Part shown: positions 23,230 through 35,439 of the stretch, in pieces
How the letters are laid out: each line of letters starts with the position of its first letter
How positions within the stretch are numbered: the first letter of the stretch is position 1
Source: Brachynemurus nebulosus
Taxonomy: Eukaryota > Arthropoda > Insecta > Neuroptera > Myrmeleontidae
Assembly (NCBI GenBank): GCA_035578155.1
Contig: JAPWDM010000016.1
Location: forward strand, 830,001 to 894,000
DNA length: 64,000 nucleotides
Direction of reading: 5' to 3'
Program-made: the position numbers and the translations under genes
The notes under the pieces: model-generated
What the model saw: only the letters and a program-made list of their open reading frames with translations
Told to the model about the DNA's origin: nothing
Database searches by the model: none

Positions 23230-23302
23230 GAATCGGCCGGGAATCGAACCCAGGATCTCCCGGTAACTAGCCAGGTATGTTAACCATTACACCAATGATC
23301 CC
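23230..23302 (-). other. tRNA-Thr-like sequence, left arm
   Basis: The minus strand can fold as a cloverleaf. T-arm CTGGG-TTCGATT-CCCGG and anticodon arm CCTGG-CTAGTTA-CCGGG (anticodon AGT) are fully paired allowing wobbles, D-arm GTGTAATGGTTAACA, and 5 of 7 acceptor pairs. The T-arm text AGATCCTGGGTTCGA resembles eukaryotic tRNA-Thr(AGU) as I recall it. It is embedded in a repeat arm, and the inverse copy has lost the 5' acceptor strand. I call it tRNA-derived rather than a working tRNA. Confidence 0.6.
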
Positions 23303-23446
23303 GTGCTCGACAGTCGCCCGAGCCGGACATTTATTCAATCACCTAGATGTGTATTAGTACTCTCTCTAATTCGAGAAACAGTTACAATTCTTCAATTTCA
23401 AATATTATCGAGTGCTTGTGAGACATTACTACGTATGACAAACTTT

Positions 23447-23517
23447 TAGTGTAATGGTTAACATATCTGGCTAGTTACCGGGAGATCCTCGGTTCGATTC
23501 CCGGCCGATTCGGATAA
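23447..23517 (+). other. tRNA-Thr-like sequence, right arm (degenerate)
   Basis: Inverse copy of 23230-23302: TAGTGTAATGGTTAACATAT, CTGGCTAGTTACCGGG, TCGGTTCGATTCCCGG. The 5' acceptor strand does not pair with the 3' strand. Confidence 0.6.
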
Positions 23518-23740
23518 TTTTTTCAATCACTTTGTGATTTTTAATTTTTAAAGAGCTTTAATGCTTAAATAGGATATCATAATTTTAAAGTTGCAAAAAA
23601 TTCTCATGTTGGCTATATTAGTTTCTCCCCCATATTCTAGAAAAACAGTTTTGAGAAATTTTAATTATCTTTTACAGTTCCAAATATATGAGACCGGTTT
23701 GTTTTTAAATTGGCACTCGGTAAATGAATAAACTAATAAA

Positions 23741-24665
23741 ATATTTATATTGGTTTGAAAGCAAGACTACTACATATTATGATATGCCCATGACAGGAAA
23801 CACAAATCATTGTCAATAAATGTATACATAATACATATACATGCTAAAATGTATTTTTTTCTGTACCTGTGTGTGTATGTGTGTGTGTTTACCGTGTAGA
23901 AACACAGTACACACTACACACACATACATATACATCGAACTAATCTTTTAAAAAATTATGTAGTTTCTAACAATGTTTATTTTATTTCCTAAACATTGAT
24001 ATTGGCATATTGCTTTGTAGGTATGTACGAGTATGTATGTATTTGGAAATATAATGAATATACTCATCGGCAAAATTAATCACCTTTTAAAAATGTTAAC
24101 ATTATTTTAATTTTAAATTTCGTTTGTGATATTGAATGTAATTTGCTGAATATTAATTGCTGAATTAAAGTTTGTAAAGAATGTTATTTGCTGAATTAAA
24201 CAATGTTAACAATCAGAATTCATTTCAGTTTTTTTTTAAATTTAAACGATTTTAAGAAATTAATAAAAATTGACTTTTAGGATTAGATATTTAGGATTTG
24301 ACACGTTGTCTTATCGCCTGTACGATACATATACTGACGCGAGGAGAGACAACATAGGTAACTTTTAATTTATTTTTAATAAAAATTAATTTTTTTTTAC
24401 TTTTTATTGTTTTTTGAAGTAAATATAGATTACAGTACAGCAGAAAATGCTTAATTTATTGATAAATTACGTACTCACTAAACAAATGGAATCTAATAAC
24501 ACAGTTTCAAAAAATAATTTATACATTATACTATTTTTAGGTTGACGGTTAATTTTGTTGATGAGTGTAGTACTTTAAAAATTGATGAAGTGATAAGTCG
24601 TATGATTCCCACGGTTTCGTATTCACAAATTTCATTTGTTTTTGTTTATATCGTTTATATTATAA
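23741..24665. other. Intergenic AT-rich DNA with a (GT)n/(CA)n palindrome
   Basis: A small GT-rich tract at about 23866-23890 followed by ACACACTACACACACATACA. Nothing else recognised. Confidence 0.5.
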
Positions 24666-26258
24666 ATTATACTGCCCAACTAAACAAAAGTGCCGTAAGT
24701 GCAAATTTTCGAATTTTGACTTATGTACCATTTCGGACGTTTTGGACTACGAGGAATCCATTGAACTTGTCAAAAATGGTATAGCTCCAACCGTTCGGAG
24801 CTACAGACTTCGAGCTAGCCGTATGTATACTAAAATGTTGTCATTACTAAGTAAGAGTGCGGTAAGTACAGTCTACTAAGCAAAAATGCAGTAAATTCAA
24901 TGCACATATGGCACCCTTGCTTAGTTTGCTGCACAAGCGGCATTTATGCTTAGTAGATGTAAAACTTCTGTTGCACATACGACATTATTACAATCTTCGT
25001 TTGATAATTCCGTTAATTGTTGTTATGTTTGTTTGTTGATTTAGCGGTCATTGTATTTGTTGCTGCAGATAAGTGAGCTTTAATCATATTTTTTGTGAAC
25101 TTTGAAGTTATTTGTAGTGATGAATTCGTTACCAGACATAGTGTCAAATCGTACAAAACAGTTAATTAACTTAGCCATTGAAAAAAATTAAAATCAGGCT
25201 AGTGCCGTTGAATTTCGTATGGAGGATGAAGAATGTAAGGTCTCCACATCAACAAAACTTGCTAAAATTCATAATAATGAGCTTTTATCGATAACAGATC
25301 CTGTAAGCGAGGGCTTTAAAACTATCTTAGATAATATTGCTGCAGAAGACAAAGAAGTACTCGTTTATGATTTGAACACTAACACAATAATAGCCAGACG
25401 AGATCTAACCGAAAATGGTGTTCATGAAAGTGTTAACTGATAAAGTTAGGTCGGATTGGAAAGAAAATAGTAACAATTTAGAATTCGACTTGAAAAAAGT
25501 TTTGAAAACTTAGAATTCGAAAGAACTATAAAAGTTGAACAAAATAATCTAGGTTTTTGTAATACACCTACTGAAGATAAAGGAAATGTGGAAAATGAAT
25601 TAAGCATAGGCCTAGGTGAAAATAAGCCTAATGTGGGTATTGAAATTCGGCATGACACCGCTGAGACTTCAGTTTGTTATGGTGATGCAGGTGAAAATAA
25701 GAAAAAAAGGAAGAAATTTAATATTAGTTTAAAGAAAGGAAAAAAAATAAAAAATTGAAGAATTGCAAAGTAGCCACTCAGTGGTGAAAAATCCATGTAA
25801 TGTACAAAATTTCTGTAAAAGAAAGTGCATTCAAAACATTATTGAAGCAAAGAGAGAGGAAATTAATAACAATTTTGGAATATTTCATAGTCTGAGCGCA
25901 GAAATTTTGTATTTTTACAGAGCTAAAAATATTATTTTATAGTTTATCCCTGCTCTGAGATGGGCAGCAATAGTATTTGATGTTACTTATGGCACTTTCA
26001 ATCGTCCTAATGAAAAAGTAATACAAAGCAAAAATGCCGTAAGTACAGTTTTTATTGAAAAAAACGTATTTCTAAGCAAAATTTTGCAATAAAATTGTGC
26101 AGAACTGCTTAGAAATATCTCTTACACAAAATAAAGAAAACTGCTTTAAAGTTCTGCTGATACAAAAAGAAACAGCAAGTCAAAAAGTTTTGATCTCAAT
26201 TTTCTCAAAAACTTGAATTTGTTACTTAAGGCACTTTTGCTTAGCACGGCAGTATAAT
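24666..26258 (+). mobile_element. Decayed DNA transposon with AAGTGCCGTAAGT termini
   Basis: The left end ATTATACTGCCCAACTAAAC, AAAAGTGCCGTAAGTGCAAA and the right end, read inverted, ATTATACTGCCGTGCTAAGC, AAAAGTGCCTTAAGTAACAA give imperfect ~40-bp terminal inverted repeats. Related subterminal words (AAGCAAAAATGCMGTAA) occur at 24880, 24935 (inverted) and 26027. The interior holds coding remnants on the plus strand. No clear target duplication. Superfamily uncertain. Confidence 0.65.
25120..25945 (+). pseudogene. Degenerate transposon-borne gene
   Basis: The longest open part is 25219-25440 (73 codons). Beyond it the plus strand keeps codon-like composition through 25945 but needs several frame changes. 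One stretch reads KNPCN...FCKRKC followed by charged residues, and then GIFHSLSAEILYFYR. Cysteine-containing starts of this kind occur ahead of DDE transposases in several insect DNA transposons; I cannot fix which (Sola-like is a guess). No catalytic triad is visible, so it is non-functional. Confidence 0.45.
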
Positions 26259-26936
26259 GATTTAATGTATGTAGGCTATGTAGTATGTATGTATAATGAA
26301 TCTATTTTGACTTGAAGAGCTCCTGTAGTCGTACTATTCAAGACCGAACTGTATTCCCAAATTTGCCTGTATCGACAGATACCTGAGTCAATATTATTAT
26401 TATTATGAAAAACATACTTGTTTTGTATTTTTGTGTGTGCTAGATACAGTGAATGAAGTTATAATGAAATAAATTGTGTAACAAAAATTAACAAGAATGT
26501 TTTCTAACAGTTAAAGAAAAAAATTTTTAATTTTTGAAATTTAAAATTAATGGAATTTCTTTATAAAAATTTATAACTTCCGTGTTCTGTTCTTGTAACT
26601 TTTATAAATTTATAACTTCTGTGTTGTGTTACTTTTTTGGTTGTTTGGCAATTCGTAGTTTTTAATGTAATTTGTTATTAAATTAATACTGTGTAATGCA
26701 GAGTTATGGTTTTTATAACATTCATAATGTCCTGTGATATAAAAAACTAAAAAATTTTAAAAACTAAAAAAATAATTCATAATCTTATTTTAATCAAAAT
26801 TTATGAACAATTGTGTTAGCTTTTCTATGAACGATACAGTACATTTGAATTCGACAATCAAGACATGTTTACATATTAATCATATTATGGTAAAATAAAA
26901 AAAAAATTTTTTTTAATTTTAAAAATTTTTTTATTA
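26259..26936. other. AT-rich intergenic DNA
   Basis: Includes a tandem-like pair of TTATAACTTCYGTGTT (about 26571 and 26609). No gene. Confidence 0.5.
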
Positions 26937-27122
26937 TACAGGGTGCGAATAATTTTAGTTTGGTCAGAGCCGTATTCAGGGAAATTTATATTAAACGACG
27001 AGCTGGCTGGGATGCGATTTTTTCAGATAGCGAATTCCGAAAAAAATTTATGTCTTCGGCAATTATACACCGAGAGAAACCATCTGTTAAAAGGAAGAGA
27101 GTTATTTACTTTACACCCTGTA
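26937..27122. mobile_element. Short MITE with ACAGGGTG ends (186 bp)
   Basis: TACAGGGTGCGAATAATTTT at the left and, inverted, TACAGGGTGTAAAGTAAATA at the right, flanked by TA. Non-coding. The same terminal word occurs at 2957, 22419 and 63609. Confidence 0.75.
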
Positions 27123-27125
27123 TAT

Positions 27126-27246
27126 ATTAATGAATATCATTTTCGTATTCTTGGGACCTCAAAAATTTCTGCCATAGTCCCGGGCTTAGATTGCGTCATG
27201 AGACCTACTGTAATAGCTGAATTTCGAGTTTTCGAAATTCTCTAAA
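27126..27246 (-). repeat. Fragment of the dispersed TATCATTTTCG / CCCGGG repeat family
   Basis: GAATATCATTTTCGTATTCT, GGGACCTCAAAAATTTCTGC and GTAATAGCTGAATTTCGAG match 12545-12660 and its relatives. Confidence 0.8.
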
Positions 27247-27779
27247 AAATTACTGAAAATAACTTGCAGAAAATTGAGACATGTGCATCATTTCTGACAA
27301 CTTTTTTCTTACAAAATGCGCTATGCGATATGACAGAATAAACTATTAACACACAGCGTGATTTACAGATCATTTTTAAAACGAGCACGTAACGCATTTT
27401 TATTTATTTAATTTATTCAAAAATGAAAGTAACTTCATTTATCGAATTTAAGGAGAAAGTAGAGCTTAAAATTCTGAACAAATCCATGTATAATATATCC
27501 TCAATTCTTAAAAAATTGCACATAGCGCATTTTGAACTTCCAACGACGAAAGATTATTTTATTTTCTTCTGAAAATGTATAGTTATTAAAAATTCGTTCC
27601 GTGTCCCTTATAAAGCTTCAGGGGTGGTACCCAAAAATGTCCCTGCATTAAAATAGTAATTTTTATTTAGCAAATTAATTTCGGTAATATTATTTAGTTT
27701 AGAATGTTTTTCATGAATTATTTTTTCAACATTGTTTAAAATGTTAACAATAGTATTTAAAGTTTGTACCTGTTCTGTG

Positions 27780-28087
27780 TTCATTTACTTCCTTTTTGAA
27801 ACACTGCAATTGCCATTCCAAATTCACTAATTGCACACTTTGCTTTTCAAACTGTTCACTCATTTGCATCTTATGCTGTTCTAATTTTCACTAATTTTCA
27901 CATTTTTCTGTTCTAATTTTTCACTCATTTGCACCTTCTGCTGTTCTAATTTTTCACTTATTCGCACATTTTGTTGTTTGTTCTCCTCTAACAGTCGACT
28001 CATTTAATTCATAAGTTGATTGAAATTTGCCTCCAATATGCCGGTAGCTGATATTCTCCCGTCGCTTTTGGACCTTGTTTTCTTCAT
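27780..28087 (-). pseudogene. Gag-like coiled-coil relic
   Basis: Minus strand from the ATG at 28085-28087: a basic N-terminus (MKKTRSKSDGRI), ILEANFNQLM, an in-frame TAA, then repeated SEKLEQ-type heptads encoded by imperfect tandem units of about 39 bp (27840-28000). A one-base deletion near 27890 is needed to follow the coiled coil to about 27780. It resembles the N-terminal coiled coil of Gag in some LTR retrotransposons. No pol follows downstream, so it is an orphan fragment. Confidence 0.45.
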
Positions 28088-28399
28088 TTTGGATTATTTT
28101 GGATTTTTCCTCGATGACAACACTATTTATAGCGTTTGTTTCCCAGACGCAGGCACTATTTTGTACCATATGGCACTACGGAATCAAGTTGAAGTGTGTT
28201 CCATGCGACTTTCTATGATAAAGTCACCAAAGGATGGAGTCACTGATGTTTTGGCTCGCTTTTGGTGTCAGTTTGCCACGCGGTTTTTTCTTTGTTATAT
28301 TCCAAAAGTTAGATTGGAAGAAGAATCACGTGAAATAACATCAATAATTAATATTAAAAACTCACGTTTGAAATTTTCTTAATTTTTAATGAAATATTT

Positions 28400-29880
28400 T
28401 TACTTTTCTTTTACATAATAGAGAACATTAAATTAAAATTTTACATTTTCTATTTTCAAAGATTAACACTAAAATTTTTGTTATTCACATAACTTTTAGA
28501 ATTTAATATTCACTTAAATTTTTGATTACTTTTGATTATCATTAATTCATTATATTATTAATTAGTATGGAAAATGTTTCCGACAACATGTTAAGATTTA
28601 AAAGGTTGCATTTTTGACACAAAAAATACACACATGAGACTAATGTACCCTGTGTACCGATACAAACTAACTGAACTCAATACTCGATCTAAGGGCGTGA
28701 AGCCTATTTATTGAAATTTTGAAAAGTGACGGTTACATTCAATACTAGGAATTTGATTGTTAACTTGTTAAAATCAACAATCAAATTGATGATTTTAAAA
28801 TTGAAATATTCAACAAATTATTCAAAATAAACGAAAATATTTAACGATTTGTGAAATATCTAATACTTTGTTGAAGTATGAAAAGACTAGATATCTATCG
28901 AAATTCAACAACCACGTGTATATTAAGAATAATGAAAACTTTAACATTTAAATGAACATATAAGTCAAACTAATTAACAAAAAATCTTAATAAATTGCTT
29001 CCCTCAATTATATTAAAAATCTTACATAGTATAAACCGTATAAACGAATAAAAAATTTCAAATTTTCAAATTTCTGCCCAAGTTGAATTTTAAATTTAAT
29101 TGTTATATATTTATTTACATATTAAATTTATTAACATAATTTAATGTAATGTTATTTTATAAATTTTTATTGAAAAATTTAATCTTATAAAATTTTTTTA
29201 AAATAATTGAAAATCATTCTACCTACGATATTTTTGTTATTTATATGTCAAAATACGTAATGTGGCCTTTTACACAATAAAAAGTCTAAATTAGAATATT
29301 GAATATTTTTTAAAATTAACAATAAAAAAGAAATTTAAACGGATTTATGTTTTCAGAAAATTTTACTGATATTTAAGATACCTACATAAAATCAATTAAA
29401 TTAGAAAATATTTTGGAACATTATTTGCGCATTATGTCTTGCGTCTAACTTTGATGAGATTTATTGTGGAAAGGGCCACATAATTAATTTCAAATTGTCA
29501 TGACGTATTCCCATAGTATGCAGCGGTTTTTAAAAAAAAAAACTTGAGATAAATATAAATAAGGATTTCATGTGATTAAGTGAGACATATGTATATCGCC
29601 GATTGCCTTGCTTAAAAAACTTTTTCATTACATATCACTCAAAAAGCTTTCTTTTCGAAAATGTATTATTTTAAAAATTGAAATGGAGATAGTTTGTCCG
29701 AATAATAAAAAAAGACAACAAATGTCCCCTTGAGAATTTTTTAGTCAAATCCTAATAAATTTCTTAATTTTTCTCTGGAATTAATTTACATAAAGTAATA
29801 ATTCAAAAATATGTCATAAGTAATTTTTCCACGTTTTTTCAATGGAATAAAAAAAAAATTGAAAAGTTGTTTAATTCTGA
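28400..29880. other. AT-rich intergenic DNA
   Basis: No supported gene, repeat or structure. Confidence 0.5.
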
Positions 29881-29894
29881 CAGAAAACTTAGTT

Positions 29895-29965
29895 TTTTGA
29901 AAAAAAACGCCCGAAAAACCTACTTCTGGGCATCCGACGTGTCTGGCTGACGACCTTAGCCGAGG

Positions 29966-30042
<77 letters not shown>
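29895..30042 (+). repeat. Partial foldback-family core followed by (TA)n
   Basis: ACGCCCGAAAAACCTACTTC and GCATCCGACGTGTCTGGCTG match the arms of the element at 1849-2638; (TA)n starts about 40 bases later (29971-30042). Confidence 0.8.
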
Positions 30043-30045
<3 letters not shown>

Positions 30046-30467
30046 AAATAAGTGCGAAAATGATCTCAATTTACATGTATTTTTCTGCAACTTTATGACT
30101 TATGCCTTCGTCTCTGCCACTTTTACACCTTATGCCAATTTTATATAGTACACAATTTATCATAAACTTCATATAGTTTTAAAGGCATAAGTGCTAAAAT
30201 CATCACAAACCGCTTGAAATTTCTGCAAAATTTTCTATCACGTAATCACACTTAGTCATGCTGGTTACTTATGCCAATTTTTTTAATAAGCGATTCATGA
30301 TGGTTACTTTCTAACTTTTAATTGCCATAATTGCGAAAATCGTATCAAATTCCCTTTTTTCTATACAAGATTACGCTAACGTTTCAACCCGTTAGCCATT
30401 TGCGCGACTTATGCCTACCAGAGTCCATAGCTAGATTTTAACTTAACATTATGTTAGTACACCTATG
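30043..30467. other. Unclassified DNA with scattered TTATGCC words
   Basis: ACTTATGCC or TTATGCCAA recurs at least five times in 400 bp. No gene. Confidence 0.4.
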
Positions 30468-31302
30468 TCCTTACTAATATTATAAATGCAAAAGCGAGTT
30501 TGTTTGTTTGTTTGTTTGTTTGACTGGCTTTCACGCCTCAACAACTTAACCAATCAACTTGAAACTTTGTACAGACGTTGCTTGCGGGCCAGAGACGATT
30601 ATAGGCTACTTTTTATCTCGGGAAAATATTTCGTTCCCGTGGGAAAATGCATTAAATTACACAGCTGACTATTAAAAAACGGATAAATGATTTCAAACTT
30701 TGTATATTGCTAACAGAAAGGATGAGAAAGGACACAAACTACTTTATACCCCGGGAAATTTCCCGTGGGAAATTTCATTCCTCTGAAAAAATATATTTCA
30801 AATGAAAAAAAAAAATGATGATTGACAAAGATGATGATATACAGCGATAAACATAAGTTTTTTTTGCACCGATAAAATATCTCATTCCCGAGGGAAAATG
30901 TATTTAAAAGGAAACAATGAAATAACGACTGACTATTAAAAAAAAGGATAATTTATTTCAGACTTTGCATATTCTTTACAGAGAGGATGAAAAAGGACAT
31001 AGTCTACTTTCTACCCCGGGAAAATATCTAAATCCTGTCGGAAGTAATATTCCCGTGGGAAAATATATTTAAAATAGTATAAAAAAGAATCATTGATTTC
31101 ATTTGAACTTGGCATGTTGTTAAAAGAATGTTGTAGTCTATTTTTTACCCGGGGAAAATATTGTATTTCTGTGGGAAAAGTCCAAAGAAAAAGTAGCAGT
31201 ACTCGACGCACAAGAGCGACGCGATGAAAGTACACTTTATAGGATCTAACTAGATGTCTTAATTTCAAAAGCCACGCGAGCGAAAACGCGGGTAACAGCT
31301 AA
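30468..31302 (+). mobile_element. Non-autonomous Helitron-like element
   Basis: It begins TCCTTACTAATATTATAAAT with (TTTG)n at 30499-30521 and ends CGCGGGTAACAGCTAA, with a short GC hairpin (ACGCG...CGCGG) just before the CTAA end. TC start, CTRR end and subterminal hairpin are the Helitron signature, and this text is widespread in insect non-autonomous Helitrons. Inside are about three degenerate copies of a ~230-bp unit (CCCGGGAAAATATT, CCCGTGGGAAAAT, GAGAGGATGA). No Rep/helicase gene. Confidence 0.75.
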
Positions 31303-31558
31303 TTATTATATAAAAGCCAAATACCACTCACTCATTTACTCACTCACCCATCTATCACAAAATATCCAAAACTGTAACACATACAAACGTAAAATTTGGT
31401 ATGTAAGTCCCTGTTGGGTCGTATGCGCTCGCTAAGAAAGGATTTTGCAAAATTTTTAATCTAACCGTGGAAAATTACGAAAAACCGCAAAATGTCAATT
31501 TTTTATTTCAATTATTTAGTAGTATATAAAGCTACCTATGGATAAAATTATAAAATAC
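31303..31558. other. Spacer, nothing recognised
   Basis: No gene or repeat partner found. Confidence 0.4.
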
Positions 31559-32112
<554 letters not shown>

Positions 32113-32149
32113 ACGTATAGGATATTTTACCTTTCTAACAGTAGAAGTA

Positions 32150-32960
32150 TTTTCAAAACCCGTTGTGTAACATTCTACGCCGCATTTGCATCCGCGGGAC
32201 AGTTGCGGATCTCAGATAACACAACCTGTAACTATCTAAAGTAGTTTACCTCGGTAATAGTAAAAAAATTTTCAAAATCGGTCAGTTATTTTATTTTTGA
32301 CACTTTTATGTCACACTGACGCTGTCGGACCTTATATAACGTAAGCTATATCGATCTAAAACAGTCTAGCTCTCTAACAGTGAAAAAATTTTCAAAATCG
32401 GTCGGTTAGTTTATTTTTACCACTTTTGGGTCCCATGGACCTTGGCGGACCCTACATAACGTAATGTATATCTATCTAAAATAGCTTAGTTTCCTAACAA
32501 TGAAAAAATTTTCAAAATCGGTCGGTTAGTTTATTTTTGACATTTTTGGATTCTATGGACCCTGGCAGACCTTACATAATATTATCTACATATATCTATC
32601 TAAAATAATTTAGCTCTGTAACAGTGAAAAAATTTTCAAAATTGATCGTTTAGTTTATTTTTACAGGATCAGTAAACCCTGGCGAAACTCAAACAACTCT
32701 AGTACTCTAACAGTAAGAAAAGGGTTCTAGGGATCTCATATAACTTATGGCAATCCGTAAGGTTCTTGCGGACATCATTTAATTAATTAGTTCAAATACT
32801 TTAACTTACTAACTGTGAAAAAATTTTTAAAATCGATTGAGTAATTAATTTTTGGCCTTTTTAGGTCCCGAAAACCTTGACGGATCTCACATAAAATACC
32901 TTAAATTCATTTAAAATTGTTTAACTTTCTAACATTAATAGTTATTAGTGAAAAAATTTT
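32150..32960 (+). repeat. 120-bp tandem repeat array (decaying)
   Basis: The unit contains CTATCTAAAATAGTTTAG, AACAGTGAAAAAATTTTC, AAAATCGGTCGGTTAGTTTA and GGACCTTGGCGGACC. The AAAATCG word falls at about 32275, 32395 and 32515, an exact 120-bp period, with more divergent units before and after. Related units make up 31559-31833 and, inverted, 40190-40720. Confidence 0.85.
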
Positions 32961-33477
32961 CAAAATCGGTTCATTTAAAATTTTTTTCCGTGCATACATA
33001 TGTACAATATTATGTTGTATTGTTTCATATTTAATAATATTATATCATAACATAATGTTCAATTTCTTGTTTCTTTAAAATTGAATAAAAAAAAAAAATT
33101 TTCATTACATAAGCTTAGAAAATCTGCTTAATTTTCATTTTTCAACTTGAGATAGAACTATGCTAATTATAATGCAATAAATGAGAAACAAAACTTTCTA
33201 TGTTATAATACATGCATGTGGATAGATTTCACTTGTTCTCACAAAATTCTTTAAAAAAAATAAAATATTTTTATATTTCATAAAGAACTGAGACATAAAT
33301 ATAAATTACTTATTAGACTAATAAAGAGAGAAAATTAATACAAATGTGAAAATTCACATTTTCTCGAAAAATACTCAAAATAGAAAGAAAATTATAAGAA
33401 TATTTTCTTCATAATTTTTTTTTTGGCTTTTCAAAAATGTAAAAATCGAACTGTCTAATGATAGGATCGAATGATAA
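32961..33477. other. AT-rich spacer
   Basis: No gene seen. Confidence 0.5.
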
Positions 33478-33530
33478 AAAATGGCCAGAAAACTTACTTC
33501 TGGGAATCCGATGTGTCTGGCTAAAGAACC

Positions 33531-35055
33531 TAGCCAAGAGTAGGTATGAGGGCACCTGGCGATGAGAATTTTGTATGCAAATGAGCTAATTAATCATTCA
33601 AATTTTTGGCAATTGGCCCGGGCCAAATTTTGAGGGTTTTTGACCTCTAATTTTGGTTTTGACCGACTTTGGTGGTTTTTCAAGTTTTGGCAGTTGGCCC
33701 GTTGACCCTGAGGTCATTGACTTTTATTTTGGCAATTTTCACAATTGGTCCTATGGACCCCCATTTTGGTATTTTTTGACTTTGTAATTTTGGTGGTTAT
33801 TCAAATTTTTGGAAATGACGCACACCTAATTTTGATGATGATGACATCATTATCATTTTCAAATTTTGCTGATATATGGTCCGACGACGATTGAATTTTT
33901 TATGTGTCGTGTAAATTGCCTATATTTGTCAGTAATGGTGTTCAGATTAAACAAAATGCTGTCAGTTGATGAACTCGATCTCGGGTCTTTTTGCTTACGA
34001 CGCGGTGATGTTAACCGTTGCTCTACGGCACGTGTTAACAGTGTATGCATTAAATGTGGTAGGTATTCTACACACGAGCGCATAATAGTTGGTTACTAAT
34101 TATAAATACTACTAACTATAAATTGATATATGCATGAATGATTTCATATTTTGTTGTTTTCTTACTCACACAGAGCAAAATGTGACTTTCTAAAAAATTT
34201 CCATGGCAATTTGGTCATATGTGGGAAACAAATATTCCAATTGCATTTATGTAACTGAACAATTAATAAAATTATTTTCATGTATAAAAATTTAGTGCAG
34301 TTTATTGTTGTAAAATGATTTGCATGTATAGTCTATTTTTATAAAATATATTATAAAAGCAGTTCAAAATTTAAATATTTTAAATATACTTTACAAAAGA
34401 ATATTACTATTAATATAAGAAAACACATTTTTTCAAAAATTTATTTATATTAAAATTATATATGTATATATAACAATAATGACAGCACATAAGTATAGCG
34501 TTTTGCAATACACAATATTCAGTTACACTGTTGACTAAAATCCGACAACAAATGATATTCAATTCAGTACATATTATATATTATACAACTATAGATCCAA
34601 TCGTCGTGGTATTCACAACAGCAATACTAGCTACCTTTCACCATGCGAAGTGTATATATCCAGTATGCTTAACCCCTTTAGCGACTCATGTAAAACTAAC
34701 CAAATAAAATGATCTTTGAAGATACTTAATTTAATTGCATAATTATATGGCCTACCCATTCGATAATTTTTGCTTTAGTAATGCTTTTACGATAGCAGAT
34801 GACAGCATCTTATAGTTACCAACACGAGGCGAGTTCAGGTCGGGAGAGTCATTCAAATTGTATAATTCATATGACGAGCTGTGCTCGGGATAGCCGCTAA
34901 AGGAGATAATAAATGATTGTGTTGTCTTGTTGCACTTTCATTATTCAGTGTCAACATAACACTGGTGCGTAATGATGCTTATGTTTTTTTTTTTTTTTGC
35001 AATAAGTTAAACATATACATATGAATAATGCTTATTTAATAGAATATTTTTAATT
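33531..35055 (+). repeat. Left long terminal inverted repeat
   Basis: The outer 300 bp (33550-33860) is built of degenerate TTTTGGCAATTGGCCC- and ATTTTGGTGGTTTTTC-like words. Then come a tRNA-like module (about 33960-34065), AT-rich DNA, and an inner part with GGCGAGTTCAGGTCGGGAGA and GACGAGCTGTGCTCGGGATA. The inner boundary is followed at once by ATTACAG|G, a plausible splice acceptor. Confidence 0.85.
33958..34066 (-). other. tRNA-derived module in the left TIR
   Basis: Minus strand: CGTAGAGCAACGGTTAACAT (A-box-like), an anticodon-arm-like GCGTCGTAAGC, then GACCCGAGATCGAGTTC (B-box-like). The right TIR copy has GATCGAGTCC at the B box. The acceptor stem is not convincing. It is Pol III-promoter-like rather than a functional tRNA. 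Confidence 0.5.
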
Positions 35056-35439
35056 ACAGGTTTGCCCTTTAACTAAATTCCAAGTGTAACAGTAATTAAT
35101 TTTAATTTCAGCGTTGAATTTTTCTTAATTTGAATCAAAAATAAAAATTATGTATATCAATATTTTAATAGATATATTTATATATTATATTAGTACAAAT
35201 TAATGTTGTTTATAAATAACACATGTACAAGAATTTTCTACTTAATTATGTAAATTCATGTAAAATACATACTTTTTTTATTAATTATGAATTTATAACG
35301 TATAAAACTGTTTCTTAACAAGAATATGCACGTATATGATATTGTTTTTTATTTAATGTGTGTGCGTCCAAGCCGTAATTAATTTTGATTTTAATGTTTA
35401 ATTTACACCTAATTTTAAAATTTTTAAACTGCGTTGTTT

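Larger units (their letters stand above)
23021..23740. mobile_element. Palindromic element with a tRNA-like module in each arm
   Basis: Left arm about 23021-23305 (ACCGGGTGTCAATTTAAAAA, CAAACCGGTCTCATATATTT, AATCACAAAGTGATTG, then a tRNA-like segment). Right arm about 23447-23730 is its reverse complement with few mismatches. The 140-bp loop is unique. No transposase. The long arms and matching ends indicate one element rather than two chance insertions. Confidence 0.8.

Noticed and set aside
23230..23302. A genuine tRNA gene
   Set aside because: It lies in a repeat arm with an imperfect acceptor stem, and its inverse copy is clearly degenerate, so tRNA-derived is safer.
28020..28382. A 120-codon plus-strand frame
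   Set aside because: It is antisense to the gag-like coiled-coil relic and has no recognisable domain.
32150..32960. A CRISPR-like array
   Set aside because: The 120-bp units are contiguous tandem repeats without unique spacers, in an insect-type genome.
33859..34099. Open frames of about 75 codons in the long TIRs (also 39163-39403), identical in both TIRs
   Set aside because: They overlap the tRNA-like module, appear on opposite strands of each TIR and resemble no protein.
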